Shown here piece by piece: positions 1 to 10,278 of a DNA stretch of 64,000 bases. The DNA lies in NCBI GenBank assembly GCA_002529455.1, contig NYMS01000006.1:372001-436000 (forward strand), read 5' to 3'. The notes beneath the pieces were generated by a model, which saw nothing but the letters and a program-made list of their open reading frames with translations, did not search any database and was not told the origin of the DNA. Source of the DNA: Glycomyces fuscus. GTDB lineage: Bacteria; Actinomycetota; Actinomycetes; Streptosporangiales; Streptosporangiaceae. The position numbers and the translations under genes are program-made. Each line of letters starts with the position of its first letter. Position 1 is the first letter of the stretch.

Positions 1-81
1 AACAAGCACGGAAGTTGCGGAAGAAGTTTTTACGACCTTCCCATCCAGGGAAACTCCCCGGTCAGTGAGACACGCGCGACG

Positions 82-110
82 TTGACCGTCCGCGAACCGG
101 ACGGTAGCTT
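82..110 (+). promoter_or_regulatory. Candidate aceB promoter with inverted repeat in its spacer
   Basis: A -35 box TTGACC (82-87) and a -10 box TAGCTT (105-110) are 17 bp apart, a good vegetative spacing. The spacer and part of the -10 box form a perfect 8-bp inverted repeat, ACCGTCCG (85-92) and CGGACGGT (98-105), separated by 5 bp. A regulator bound there would block or reshape polymerase binding. The sequence match is direct; promoter activity is inferred. Confidence 0.6.
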
Positions 111-134
111 CGTTTTCCACATACCAGAAGCTTA

Positions 135-150
135 TTTCGTATTGCGGAAG
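135..150 (+). promoter_or_regulatory. Operator-like element before aceB (copy 1)
   Basis: TTTCGTATTGCGGAAG lies between the candidate promoter and the aceB start and overlaps the ribosome binding region. A near-copy, TTTCATAAGACGGAAA, lies before glcD at 1774-1789. The half-sites TTTC and GGAA are in inverted orientation, as in many IclR-type operators. A looser relative (TTTCC, 7 bp, GAAG) sits at 114-130. Binding by a glyoxylate- or glycolate-responsive repressor is inferred; no regulator gene adjoins. Confidence 0.45.
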
Positions 151-157
151 GTTTTCC

Positions 158-1762
<1,605 letters not shown>

Positions 1763-1773
1763 TCCGACGCTAA

Positions 1774-1789
1774 TTTCATAAGACGGAAA
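1774..1789 (+). promoter_or_regulatory. Operator-like element before glcD (copy 2)
   Basis: TTTCATAAGACGGAAA shares 10 of 16 positions with the element before aceB, including TTTC, TA and CGGAA in register. It lies 12 bp after the aceB stop. Its repetition in front of two genes of one pathway suggests common control. The binding protein is unknown. Confidence 0.45.
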
Positions 1790-1798
1790 GTAATTTCC

Positions 1799-1830
1799 AC
1801 TGCACCCCTTGCATCTGCGAGGGGTGCAGT
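1799..1830 (+). terminator. Hairpin between aceB and glcD
   Basis: Perfect 11-bp stem (1799-1809 ACTGCACCCCT with 1820-1830) and a 10-nt loop, without a U-tract. It may end aceB transcription or act as an intercistronic stabiliser or attenuator if the glc genes are read from the aceB promoter. Confidence 0.55.
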
Positions 1831-1909
1831 CGTACGTTCGCCTTGCGAGGTCGCGTCCGGCACGGACGGGACCCGTCCGTGCCCGCGCGGGTGGAACCGG
1901 GAGGCGCCC

Positions 1910-3391
1910 ATGTCCGAGACCGAGGCGGCGAAGGCGGCCCTGGCCGGACTCGTCCCGCGGCTGCGCCGGATCTGCGGCGAGGACGGCGTGCTCACCGACA
2001 CCTCCCAGCGCCGCACCTACGAGAGCGACGGGCTCCCCCACCACCGCGCCCTCCCCGGCGTCGTGGTGCTGCCCACCACCGCCGACCAGGTCGCCGCCGT
2101 CGTGCGCCTGTGCGCCGAGAACGGCGTGCCCTTCGTGCCGCGCGGCGCGGGCACCGGCCTGTCCGCGGGAGCGCTTCCCCACACCGAGGGCGTCCTGCTG
2201 GTCACCTCGCGCATGCGGCGCGTCCTGGAGATCGACGTCGAGAACGAGTGCGCGGTCGTCGAACCCGGGGTGGCCAACCTGGACGTCACCCGCGCCGCCG
2301 CGCCCCACGGCTACTACTACGCCCCCGACCCCTCCAGCCAGCAGGTGTGCTCCGTGGGCGGCAACGTCGCCGAGAACTCCGGCGGCGCCCACTGCCTCAA
2401 GTACGGGTTCACCGTCAACCACGTGCGCGGCCTGGACATCGTCACCCCCTCGGGCGAACAGGTGAGCCTGGGCGGCAAGAACCCCGGCGCGCACGGCTAC
2501 GACCTCGTCGGGGCCTTCGTCGGCTCCGAGGGCACCCTGGGCGTGGCCACACGGATCACCGTCGGCCTCACCCGGTCGCCGGAGCGCACCGTCACCCTGC
2601 TGTCGGCGTTCACCTCGACGGACGCGGGCGGCCGGGCGGTCAGCTCCATCATCTCCGCGGGGGTGCTGCCCTCGGCCGTCGAGATGATGGACGCGCTGGC
2701 CATCGAGGCCGCCGAGAGGGCCGTGGCCTGCGACTACCCCGAGGGCGCCGCGGCCGTGCTGGTCGTGGAGCTGGACGGGCCGGCCGCGGAGGTCGAGGCC
2801 CAGCTCGCCGAGGTCACCCGGCTGTGCGCGCGGGCGGGCGCCTTCGGGACCCGCGCCGCCAGCGACGCCGACGAGCGCGCCCGGATCTGGAAGGGCCGCA
2901 AGTCGGCCTTCGCCGCCGTCGGCCGGATCAGCCCCGCCTACATCGTCCAGGACGGCGTCGTCCCGCGCACGGCCCTGCCCGAGGTGCTGCGGCGCATCAC
3001 CGAGCTCTCGGCGGCCTCGGGCATCCGCGTCGCCAACGTCTTCCACGCCGGGGACGGCAACCTGCACCCGCTGGTGCTCTTCGACGACGCCGAGCCGGGC
3101 GCGGCGGAGCGGGCCGAGGAGGTCTCCGGCGCCATCCTCGACCTGTGCATCGAGCACGGCGGCTCCATCACCGGCGAGCACGGGGTGGGCATGGACAAGG
3201 CGTGCAAGATGCCGCGCATGTACGGCCCCGACGACCTGGCCACCTTCGACCTGTTCCGCCGTGCCCTGGACCCGGACGGGATCGCCAACCCGGACAAGCT
3301 GCTGCCCACACCGCGCCTGTGCGGCGAGCGGCCCGGGGTGCGCACGGGGGTGCACCCGTTGGTGGAGGCGGGGAGGGCCGAGCAGTTCTGA
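1910..3391 (+). CDS. glcD: Glycolate oxidase, FAD-linked subunit GlcD
   Basis: This is the flavin subunit that oxidises glycolate (or a related 2-hydroxyacid such as D-lactate) to the 2-oxoacid and passes electrons through GlcE/GlcF to the respiratory chain. The 493-residue protein has an N-terminal FAD_binding_4 (PCMH/VAO-type) domain with the phosphate-binding loop PRGAGTGLSAGALP near residue 77, GGNVAENSGG near 148, and a C-terminal FAD-oxidase domain with HAGDGNLHP near 379 and GSITGEHGVG near 417. The ATG at 1910 has a GGGAGG sequence close upstream. It is first of three genes in a row. D-lactate dehydrogenase remains an alternative, but the GlcE/GlcF partners favour glycolate. Confidence 0.9.
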   Translation: MSETEAAKAALAGLVPRLRRICGEDGVLTDTSQRRTYESDGLPHHRALPGVVVLPTTADQVAAVVRLCAENGVPFVPRGAGTGLSAGALPHTEGVLLVTSRMRRVLEIDVENECAVVEPGVANLDVTRAAAPHGYYYAPDPSSQQVCSVGGNVAENSGGAHCLKYGFTVNHVRGLDIVTPSGEQVSLGGKNPGAHGYDLVGAFVGSEGTLGVATRITVGLTRSPERTVTLLSAFTSTDAGGRAVSSIISAGVLPSAVEMMDALAIEAAERAVACDYPEGAAAVLVVELDGPAAEVEAQLAEVTRLCARAGAFGTRAASDADERARIWKGRKSAFAAVGRISPAYIVQDGVVPRTALPEVLRRITELSAASGIRVANVFHAGDGNLHPLVLFDDAEPGAAERAEEVSGAILDLCIEHGGSITGEHGVGMDKACKMPRMYGPDDLATFDLFRRALDPDGIANPDKLLPTPRLCGERPGVRTGVHPLVEAGRAEQF

Positions 3392-3434
3392 GGCTCGGGA
3401 CACCGCGGGCGGGCCGCGGGCGTGGGGAGGTCGC

Positions 3435-4658
3435 GTGACACTCGTCGAGGGATCGGGCGCCGGAAGCGGCGCCCTGCGGGAGGGGACCGGCGCCGACGCG
3501 GTGGGCGGTCTCGTCCCCGGGCGCGTGGCGCGTCCCGCCGACACCCGGGAGCTGGGCCGGGTCATGGCGGCCGCCGCACGGGAGGGGCTGGACGTCGTCG
3601 CGCGCGGCGGGGGCACGGCCCTGGACTGGGGCGGCCCGCCGCGCGGCCTGGACCTGCTCGTGGACACCGCGGACCTGTCGTGGATCGAGCACATCGCGGG
3701 CGACCTGGTGGTGGAGGTGGGCGCGGGCACGCCCGTGGCGGAGCTGTACGACGTGCTGGCCGCCGCCGGGCAGCGGCTGTCGGCGGACCCGGTGCGCACG
3801 GGCGGCACCGTGGGCGGGATGGTGGCCACCGGCGTGAGCGGGCCGCGCCGCCTGCTCACCGGGGCGCTGCGCGACCTGGTCATCGGGATGACGGTGGTGC
3901 GCGCCGACGGCGTGGTGGCGCGCAGCGGCGGCCGGGTGGTCAAGAACGTGGCCGGGTACGACCTGGCCAAGCTGCACACCGGCGGCCTGGGCACCCTGGG
4001 CGTGATCGCCTCGGTGGCCTTCCGCCTGCACCCGCTCCCCCGGGCTCTGCGCGTGGTGACCCTCCCGGCGCCCTCCGTGGCGCACGCCGAGCGCCTGCTG
4101 ACGGCGCTGCGCCAGTGCACGGCGACGCCCGCGGCCGTCGAACTGGACTGGCCGCCGGAGGGGCCGGGAAGCCTGCGGGTGGTGCTGGAGGGAACCCCGA
4201 GCGGCCTCGGGGCTCGGGTGGCCGAGGTCGCCGCGACCGCGGACGAGGAGCCCGAGGTGGCCGACGCCCTGCCCGGGGGGTGGGGGGTGCTGCCCGCCGA
4301 GGGCACGCTCGCCCTGGTGTCCGTGCCGCCCGCCGAGAGCGTCCGGGCCGCGGCGCGGGTGGTCGAGCTCTCCGTGGCGGCGGGCGCGGGGGCCCGCGTC
4401 AGCGGCTCGGCCCGGGCGGGGGCGCTGTACGCCTCCTTCCCGCCGGGTACCGGCGCCGCCGGGGTGGCGGCCGTGCTCGACGGCGTGCGCCCGGTGCCCG
4501 GCTGGACGATGACCCTGCTGCGCGCGGAACCGCACGTCCACGCCGCCGGGGTGGACCCGTGGGGGGAGGTCCCCGGCCTGCCGCTGATGCGGGCGGTCAA
4601 GGACTCCCTCGACCCCGGCCACCGCCTGGCCCCCGGGCGTTTCGCGGGCGGCATCTGA
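3435..4658 (+). CDS. glcE: Glycolate oxidase, FAD-binding subunit GlcE
   Basis: This is the second flavoprotein subunit of glycolate oxidase. The GTG at 3435 is chosen as start because GGGGAGG lies 5 nt before it; this gives 407 residues, close to the family length. The reading frame is open further upstream, but that part overlaps glcD and shows no family similarity. The FAD_binding_4 domain is visible at ARGGGTALDWGG, VEVGAGTPVAELYD, and GGRVVKNVAGYDLAKLHTGG (the GYDL motif is typical of GlcE). The C-terminal half is less conserved. It sits 43 bp after glcD and 27 bp before glcF, consistent with one transcript. Confidence 0.88.
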   Translation: MTLVEGSGAGSGALREGTGADAVGGLVPGRVARPADTRELGRVMAAAAREGLDVVARGGGTALDWGGPPRGLDLLVDTADLSWIEHIAGDLVVEVGAGTPVAELYDVLAAAGQRLSADPVRTGGTVGGMVATGVSGPRRLLTGALRDLVIGMTVVRADGVVARSGGRVVKNVAGYDLAKLHTGGLGTLGVIASVAFRLHPLPRALRVVTLPAPSVAHAERLLTALRQCTATPAAVELDWPPEGPGSLRVVLEGTPSGLGARVAEVAATADEEPEVADALPGGWGVLPAEGTLALVSVPPAESVRAAARVVELSVAAGAGARVSGSARAGALYASFPPGTGAAGVAAVLDGVRPVPGWTMTLLRAEPHVHAAGVDPWGEVPGLPLMRAVKDSLDPGHRLAPGRFAGGI

Positions 4659-4685
4659 ACACGTGAGAGCACCCAGGGAGGGCCC

Positions 4686-6050
4686 GTGAGCGACCTGCCG
4701 ATCGAGGCTTCGGACCGGTTCGCGGACGAGACGGCGAACGAGGGGGCGAACGAGCGCGACCGGTCGTTCGCCGACCTGCTCGACGACTGCGTCCACTGCG
4801 GGTTCTGCCTGCCCACCTGCCCCACGAACGTGCTGTGGGGCCAGGAGATGGACTCACCGCGCGGGCGGATCCACCTGATGGCGCAGATGCACACCGAGGA
4901 CGTGCTGACCGAGACCGCGGTCGGGCACTTCGACAACTGCCTGGGCTGCCTGGCGTGCGTGTCCGCCTGCCCGTCCGGGGTGGCCTACGACGCCCTCATC
5001 GACTCCACCCGGCACCGGGTGGAGAACGAGCACGAACGGCCCGTCGGCGAGCGGGCGCTGCGCGGGGCGATCTTCGCGCTGTTCCCGTACCGGCGCAGGC
5101 TGCGGCTGCTGCGCGGACCGCTGCGCGCCTACCAGGCCAGCGGGGCCTCCTCGCTGGTGCGGCGCACGGGCCTGTTGGAGCGGGTCTCCCCCGCCCTGGC
5201 CGCCATGGAGCGGATCTCACCGCCGCTGTCGCCTCCCCCTCCCGCGCTGCCGGAGCTGGTGCCCGCCTCGGGACGGGCGCGGACGCGGGTGGGCATGCTG
5301 GTGGGCTGTGTGCAGGGCGCGTTCTTCCCCGAGGTCAACACCGCGACCGCGCGGGTGCTGGCCCTGGAGGGCTGCGACGTGGTGATCCCCCGCGCCCAGG
5401 GCTGCTGCGGGGCCCTGTCCGGGCACACCGGGCGGGCGGAGGAGTCGGCCGCCCTCGCCCGGAGCCTGATCGGGGTGTTCGAAAGCGAGGGGGTGGACCG
5501 GATCGTGGTCAACTCCGCCGGGTGCGGGTCCAGCATGAAGCACCTCGACCGGACCCTGGCCGAGGCCGGCGCGGACCGGGCCTGGGTGCGCCGGGGCCGC
5601 GCCCTGTCCGAGCGGGTCGCCGACCTCACCGAGTTCCTGGTGGAGCTGGGGCCGCGCGCCGAGCGCCACCCCCTCCCCCTGCACGTGGCCTACCACGACG
5701 CGTGCCACCTCTCCCACGGCCAGGGCGTCACCCGGCCGCCCCGCGCCCTGCTCGCGGGCATCCCGGAACTGCGCGTGTCCGACCTGCCCAACAGCGAGAT
5801 CTGCTGCGGTTCGGCGGGGGTGTACAACCTGCTCAAGCCCGAGGCCGCCCGCGAGCTCGGCGACCGCAAGGGCCGGGACGTGGCCTCCACCGGAGCCCAC
5901 GTGCTGGTCTCGGGGAACCCCGGGTGCTCGCTCCAGATAGCCTCGGCCATGGAGCGCGCGGGCTCCCCCGTCACGGTGACCCACACCGCCCGGGTACTGG
6001 ACGCCTCGCTGCGCGGGCTCACCGCCTCCCAGCTGCTGGGCCGCCGCTGA
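4686..6050 (+). CDS. glcF: Glycolate oxidase iron-sulfur subunit GlcF
   Basis: GlcF carries electrons from the flavin subunits toward quinone. The 454-residue protein has two ferredoxin-type 4Fe-4S motifs, C35-x2-C38-x2-C41-x3-C45 and C85-x2-C88-x2-C91-x3-C95, then two CCG (DUF224) domains marked by QGCCGALSGH and SEICCGSAGVYN, as in GlcF and LutA-type proteins. The GTG start at 4686 has AGGGAGGG 3 nt upstream. The N-terminus carries a short acidic stretch before the first cluster. Products of aceB and glcDEF together would turn glycolate into malate. Confidence 0.92.
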   Translation: MSDLPIEASDRFADETANEGANERDRSFADLLDDCVHCGFCLPTCPTNVLWGQEMDSPRGRIHLMAQMHTEDVLTETAVGHFDNCLGCLACVSACPSGVAYDALIDSTRHRVENEHERPVGERALRGAIFALFPYRRRLRLLRGPLRAYQASGASSLVRRTGLLERVSPALAAMERISPPLSPPPPALPELVPASGRARTRVGMLVGCVQGAFFPEVNTATARVLALEGCDVVIPRAQGCCGALSGHTGRAEESAALARSLIGVFESEGVDRIVVNSAGCGSSMKHLDRTLAEAGADRAWVRRGRALSERVADLTEFLVELGPRAERHPLPLHVAYHDACHLSHGQGVTRPPRALLAGIPELRVSDLPNSEICCGSAGVYNLLKPEAARELGDRKGRDVASTGAHVLVSGNPGCSLQIASAMERAGSPVTVTHTARVLDASLRGLTASQLLGRR

Positions 6051-6075
6051 GCCGCCCCGGCTCCCCGCCCCCGTG

Positions 6076-6105
6076 ACGCACACCACGTGCGTTCCGGGGG
6101 TTTTT
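6076..6105 (+). terminator. Probable terminator after glcF
   Basis: A 6-bp stem ACGCAC (6076-6081) with GTGCGT (6087-6092) is followed by a G-run and TTTTT (6101-6105). The stem is short but the T-run is rare in this GC-rich window, and it lies 25 bp after the glcF stop. Confidence 0.5.
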
Positions 6106-6167
6106 CCGTCCTCCCCCCGAACAACGGCCGCTCCGGCGACACAAGGGGTGAGAGAGAGGAGCCGCCG

Positions 6168-6737
6168 ATGGTGCGCGACGACAACGGCGACCCGCCCGAC
6201 CACACGGCGTTCAACGCGCTGTTCGAGCGGTACTACGACGCGGTGTACGACTACGCCCGCCGCAGGGTCGGCCCCGACCTGGCCGACGACGTGGCCTCGG
6301 AGTCCTTCGCGGTCGCCTGGCGGCGGCGGGCGGGGGTGCCCGAGGGCCGGGAACTGCCCTGGCTGTACGCCTGCGCCCGCCGTATCACCCTCGCCAAGCT
6401 GCGCGAGGTCAGGAAACGCGGTGAGGTCCCCCCTCCCCCGGAGGAGGTCTGGGGCGGTTCCCAGGACGACGCCGAACGGGTCGTCCGCCGCCAGACGGCC
6501 CTGAGCGCCCTGGCCCGGCTCTCCGACACCGACCGCGAGCTCGTGATGCTCGTGACCTGGGAGGGCCTGAGCAGCCGCGAGGCCGCGCGCGTGGTGGGCT
6601 GCTCGCCCGTGACCGCGCGCGGACGGCTGCACCGTGCCCGCAGGCGCCTCCGGGCGCTCATGGACGACACCGCGCACCCCGTCGAGGACAGAGAGGACGC
6701 CTCGTGGACGACGTCACCGCGCTTCGCGCGCTCCTGA
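6168..6737 (+). CDS. ECF-type RNA polymerase sigma factor
   Basis: This is an extracytoplasmic-function sigma factor, directing RNA polymerase to a small regulon. The ATG at 6168 is chosen because AGAGAGAGGAG precedes it; it gives 189 residues, the usual ECF length. Region sigma2 is seen at FNALFERYYDAVYDYARRRV through DDVASESFAVAWRRR, and sigma4 at ALARLSDTDRELVMLVTWEG followed by the helix-turn-helix SSREAARVVGCSPVTARGRL. The gene overlaps the next gene by 34 bp, so the two are translationally linked and the neighbour is likely its regulator. A GAAC-containing stretch upstream (6119-6122) may belong to an autoregulated promoter, but this is weak. Confidence 0.9.
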   Translation: MVRDDNGDPPDHTAFNALFERYYDAVYDYARRRVGPDLADDVASESFAVAWRRRAGVPEGRELPWLYACARRITLAKLREVRKRGEVPPPPEEVWGGSQDDAERVVRRQTALSALARLSDTDRELVMLVTWEGLSSREAARVVGCSPVTARGRLHRARRRLRALMDDTAHPVEDREDASWTTSPRFARS

Positions 6738-7786
6738 ACGACACCGACCCGCGCGCCGGAAGGACGGTCGGCCACGCCGACCGCCGGCGCGCACGGACGA
6801 AGGCCATCGCCCTGATGAACGACACCCCCGCCCGCCGCCCCCTGTGGCTCCGTCCCCCGGTCCTGGCCGGCGCCGCCGCCCTCACGGCCGCCGCCACCGC
6901 CGCCGCGTTCCTCCTCGGCACCGGTTCCGGGGGCCCCGTCGGCGTCCCCGCCGCCTACGCCGCGCCGCCCGCCCCCCTGGAGGTGGTCGGCTCCGACCCC
7001 GAACCCGGTGCGCAGCGGCTGCTCGCCCTCGCCGAGACCGCCCGGACCGGCGGCGACGCCCCGGGCGAGGGCGACGTCGCCTACGTCTCCTCCTCCGGCG
7101 TGGAACTGCTCTCCGTCACCAGCTACGCCGGTGAGGAGCCCGGCGACGAGGACCCGCACAGCGCGGGGTTCATCCCCTACCAGTGGCAGCACTGGCAGGA
7201 CCCCGAGGGCGACACCCGCGCGGTCAGCACCCCGAGCGCCGCCGAGGACACCACCGGCGACGCGGAGGAGCACCGGGAGTTCCTCGACCGTCAGGCCGAG
7301 GACGTGGAGGAGAGGCTGGCCCCGGGACTGCTGTTCCCCGAGGAGCTGCCCACCGGGGCCGGAGCCATGGCCGACACCCTCGCCGCCTGGGGCGGGGAGG
7401 AGCCCGCGACCGACGCCGCCCTCGTCAACGCCCTGAACAACCTCTACGACCACCGCCCCCTGGACGGGGCCGAGGAGGCGGCCCTCATGGAGGTCCTGGC
7501 CGGGCTTCCCGGCGTCGAGTACGCGGGGGGCACGCGCGACCCCCTGGCCCGCGAGGGGGAACTCTTCCAGGTGCGGGTCGCGGAGCCCGGCCAGGTGACG
7601 CGCCACCGCTACCTCTTCGCCCCCGACACCGGGGACCTGCTCTACCGCGACGCCACCGTGCTGGAGGAGGAGGGCGGTGAGGGCTCCCTGGCCCAGCACG
7701 GACTGGAGCTGCCGGTGACCACGTCCTACCGGTCCTTCGTCTGGTCCGGCTGGGTGGAGGAGGTCGGCGCGCGTCCCGCGAGCTGA
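6704..7786 (+). CDS. Membrane-anchored partner of the ECF sigma factor (CU044_5270-like)
   Basis: This is a 360-residue protein starting at GTG 6704 inside the sigma factor gene. A short cytoplasmic N-terminus (about residues 1-45) precedes one transmembrane helix (about 50-68, Ala/Leu rich) and a long acidic extracytoplasmic domain. The layout and position fit the CU044_5270 family found beside actinobacterial ECF sigma factors; that family name is from memory and not tested. A role as anti-sigma factor or surface sensor is inferred from overlap and topology; no ZAS zinc motif (HxxxCxxC) is present. It could equally be a target of the sigma factor. Confidence 0.72.
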   Translation: MDDVTALRALLNDTDPRAGRTVGHADRRRARTKAIALMNDTPARRPLWLRPPVLAGAAALTAAATAAAFLLGTGSGGPVGVPAAYAAPPAPLEVVGSDPEPGAQRLLALAETARTGGDAPGEGDVAYVSSSGVELLSVTSYAGEEPGDEDPHSAGFIPYQWQHWQDPEGDTRAVSTPSAAEDTTGDAEEHREFLDRQAEDVEERLAPGLLFPEELPTGAGAMADTLAAWGGEEPATDAALVNALNNLYDHRPLDGAEEAALMEVLAGLPGVEYAGGTRDPLAREGELFQVRVAEPGQVTRHRYLFAPDTGDLLYRDATVLEEEGGEGSLAQHGLELPVTTSYRSFVWSGWVEEVGARPAS

Positions 7787-7820
7787 GGCGCGACGTCCGG
7801 CAGACCCCGGCCGGGAGCCT

Positions 7821-7858
7821 GGACCGGCGCTCCGCCCCAGGGGCGGGGAAGCCGGTCC
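7821..7858. terminator. Bidirectional terminator between convergent genes
   Basis: GGACCGGC (7821-7828) pairs with GCCGGTCC (7851-7858), enclosing a second GC-rich stem (CGCCCC/GGGGCG). It lies between the plus-strand membrane protein gene and minus-strand dapF. Confidence 0.6.
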
Positions 7859-7949
7859 GGGCGGCCCGGTGCGCGGGGGCCGGGGGCCGCGCGCCAACCC
7901 CGGCCGGGCGCCGGCCCGCCCCGCACCGGCGCGCACGCCGCCGCGGGAG

Positions 7950-8765
7950 CTACACCAGGGTCGTCTCGCCCTCGGCCACGATGACGGCCGGGCCGCTCAG
8001 CCTCGCGCCGTCCGCGTCCAGGAACACGGTGCACTCGCCCCCGAGGACCCGCACGCGCCAGGTCGCGCCCTCCCCCTGGGGGGTGGCGGCGGCAGCGGCG
8101 GCGACGATCCCGGTCCCGCAGGAGCGGGTCTCGCCCGAACCGCGCTCGTACACGCGCATCTCCAGCACGCCCGGGGCCACCGCGCGGTAGACCTCGACGT
8201 TGGCCCCGGCGGGGAAGGCCTCCCCGTCCAGCACCGGCAGCTCGCTCAGGTCCACCTCGGCGACGGGTACGGCCACCTCGCAGGCCAGGTGCGGGTTGCC
8301 CACGGAGATCTGCGCGCCGTGCACCACCTGCCGGGCGAGCTTGGCCGAGGAGGTCCCCTGCATCTCCACGCGACCCATGTCTATGGTGATGTCGCCGTCG
8401 GCCTCCACCTGGACCTCCTTGGCGCCGTCGCGGGTGCCCACCTCGAAGCGATCGCCCTCGACGAGCCCCGCGTGCAGCAGGTAGCGGGCGAACACCCGCA
8501 CGCCGTTGCCGCACATCTCGGCGATGCTCCCGTCGGCGTTGCGGTAGTCCATGAACCACTCGGAGCGCTCGGCCGTGCGGGCGGACGGAGCGAGGGCCTC
8601 GCCGAGGGCGCTCGTGCGCACCACGCGCAGGATGCCGTCACCGCCGATCCCGGCCCGGCGGTCGCACAACAGGCGGACGGCCGCCTCCGTGAGGTCGAGC
8701 TCCCCGTCGGGGTCGGGGAGGATCACGAAGTCGTTCTCTGTTCCGTGGCCCTTGGCGAATCGCAT
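7950..8765 (-). CDS. dapF: Diaminopimelate epimerase
   Basis: DapF interconverts LL- and meso-diaminopimelate, the last step before lysine and the meso-DAP used in peptidoglycan. The 271-residue protein has both catalytic cysteine motifs: NADGSIAEMCGNGVR (Cys85) and RGSGETRSCGTG. An ATG 9 nt further upstream (8774) lies inside a TAGGAT -10 box (8773-8778 on the minus strand), so the ATG at 8765, 8 nt after that box, is preferred and the mRNA is probably leaderless. This start also gives the familiar MRFAKGHGTENDF N-terminus. It is divergent from miaA, as in other actinobacteria. Confidence 0.95.
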   Translation of the reverse strand: MRFAKGHGTENDFVILPDPDGELDLTEAAVRLLCDRRAGIGGDGILRVVRTSALGEALAPSARTAERSEWFMDYRNADGSIAEMCGNGVRVFARYLLHAGLVEGDRFEVGTRDGAKEVQVEADGDITIDMGRVEMQGTSSAKLARQVVHGAQISVGNPHLACEVAVPVAEVDLSELPVLDGEAFPAGANVEVYRAVAPGVLEMRVYERGSGETRSCGTGIVAAAAAATPQGEGATWRVRVLGGECTVFLDADGARLSGPAVIVAEGETTLV

Positions 8766-9046
8766 GCCGCCCATCCTAGGGCGTGTGCGGTGGGTGCCGT
8801 CCGTCGCGAGCGGCGCGTCCGGTGCGGCTCTCGCGGGGCCGGGGAAGGAGCCGGGGCGGGTCCTGCCGACCGCTGGGAACGCGGGGGGAGGTGTGCGTGG
8901 AAAGAACCGCGCGAAGCGTCCGTCGAGGGTCGGTGGAGGGCGACGGGCGGACCGCGCGGCAGGACGGGTACCCGCCGCACACGCCCCGGGCGGTGACGGC
9001 CACCTCCCCGTCCCCGCGCGGCGGTCCGGCCGGGCCCGGGGCTGAC

Positions 9047-9052
9047 TACGCT
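9047..9052 (+). promoter_or_regulatory. -10 box of leaderless miaA
   Basis: TACGCT ends 7 nt before the A of the miaA ATG (9059), so transcription would begin at the start codon. The intervening GGAGGG is too close to ATG to act as a normal ribosome binding site. The rest of the 8766-9058 gap holds no gene I can support. Confidence 0.5.
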
Positions 9053-9058
9053 GGAGGG

Positions 9059-10051
9059 ATGATCAAGGTGATCGCGGTCGTCGGCCCGACCGCTGTGGGC
9101 AAGTCGGACCTGGCCGTCGAGGTGGCCCTGCGGCTGGAGGAGCGCACGGGGCGCCGGGGCGAGGTGATCAACGCCGACTCCATGCAGCTCTACCGCGGCA
9201 TGGACATCGGCACCGCCAAGCTCACCGAGGACGAGAGGCGCGGGGTCCCCCACCACCTGCTCGACGTGTGGGAGGTCAGCGAGCCCGCGGACGTCGCCAG
9301 CTACCAGGACATGGCCCGCGACCGCGTCGAGCAGTGCGCCGACCGCGACGTCATCCCCGTGCTGGTCGGCGGCTCGGGCCTGTACGTGCGCTCGGTCCTG
9401 GACCACCTGAACTTCCCCGGCACCGACCCCGTGGTCCGCGCGCGCCTGGAGGGGGAGCTCGGCGACGTCGGCCCGGGCGTCCTGCACGCCCGCCTGGCCG
9501 AGGCCGACCCCGCGGCGGCCCGCGCCATCCTGCCGGGCAACGGGCGGCGGATCGTGCGCGCCCTGGAGGTCATCGAGCTGACCGGCAAGCCGTTCACGGC
9601 GAACCTGCCGGACCACACCTCCTTCTATCCGTGCACGCAGATCGGCCTGACCGCTCCGCGTCCCGAACTGGACGAGCGCATCGGCACCCGCGTGGACCGC
9701 ATGTGGGAGCAGGGCCTGCTGGAGGAGGTCCGCGAGCTGGACGGGCTGGGGCTGCGCGAGGGCAGGACCGCCTCGCGCGCGCTCGGCTACGCGCAGGCGC
9801 TCGCCCAGCTGGACGGCACGCTGTCCGAGGAGGAGGCCAAGGCGGACACCGCCCAGGCCACCCGCCGGTTCGCCCGCCGCCAGGAGTCGTGGTTCCGCCG
9901 CGACCCGCGGGTGCGCTGGCTCCCCCACGACTCCCCCGACCTCGTGGAACGCGCCCTGGCCCAGGTGGAGCGGGCCCTGTCGGGGACCCCGGACGAGCCG
10001 GGCGAGGCGCTGGTGGACGTGTCGACCTGGATGCCCCGCGCCATGCGGTAG
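9059..10051 (+). CDS. miaA: tRNA dimethylallyltransferase
   Basis: MiaA transfers a dimethylallyl group to N6 of A37 in tRNAs reading UNN codons, the substrate for MiaB encoded nearby. The 330-residue protein has the P-loop GPTAVGKS at residues 9-16, the NADSMQLYRGMDIGTAK substrate-binding motif and the HHLLDVWE segment typical of IPT enzymes. The open frame extends upstream to 8783 but the family N-terminus begins at 9059 (MIKVIAVVGPTAVGKS). A 13-bp-stem terminator follows. Confidence 0.95.
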   Translation: MIKVIAVVGPTAVGKSDLAVEVALRLEERTGRRGEVINADSMQLYRGMDIGTAKLTEDERRGVPHHLLDVWEVSEPADVASYQDMARDRVEQCADRDVIPVLVGGSGLYVRSVLDHLNFPGTDPVVRARLEGELGDVGPGVLHARLAEADPAAARAILPGNGRRIVRALEVIELTGKPFTANLPDHTSFYPCTQIGLTAPRPELDERIGTRVDRMWEQGLLEEVRELDGLGLREGRTASRALGYAQALAQLDGTLSEEEAKADTAQATRRFARRQESWFRRDPRVRWLPHDSPDLVERALAQVERALSGTPDEPGEALVDVSTWMPRAMR

Positions 10052-10119
10052 CCCGGCGGCCCCCGGCTCCGCCTCCGGCGCGCAGCCGCCGCCAGGACCG
10101 GACGCGTCCACCCGCGCGT

Positions 10120-10150
10120 GACGGCCGGGCCCGTGAGGGGCCCGGCCGTC
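10120..10150 (+). terminator. Terminator after miaA
   Basis: Perfect 13-bp stem GACGGCCGGGCCC (10120-10132) with 10138-10150 and a GTGAG loop, followed by CGTCTTTC. It lies in the 343-bp gap 10052-10394, which otherwise holds the palindrome upstream of the TetR gene. Confidence 0.75.
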
Positions 10151-10278
10151 CGTCTTTCGCGCCCGCCCCGCCGCCTTCCGGCAGGCCGCGGCCCCTTTCC
10201 CGGGCCGCGGCCCCGCGCCCGCGCACTTTCCTCCGGAAAACCCTTGTCCCGGCTGCCCGGGTGACCTACTTTGACTGT

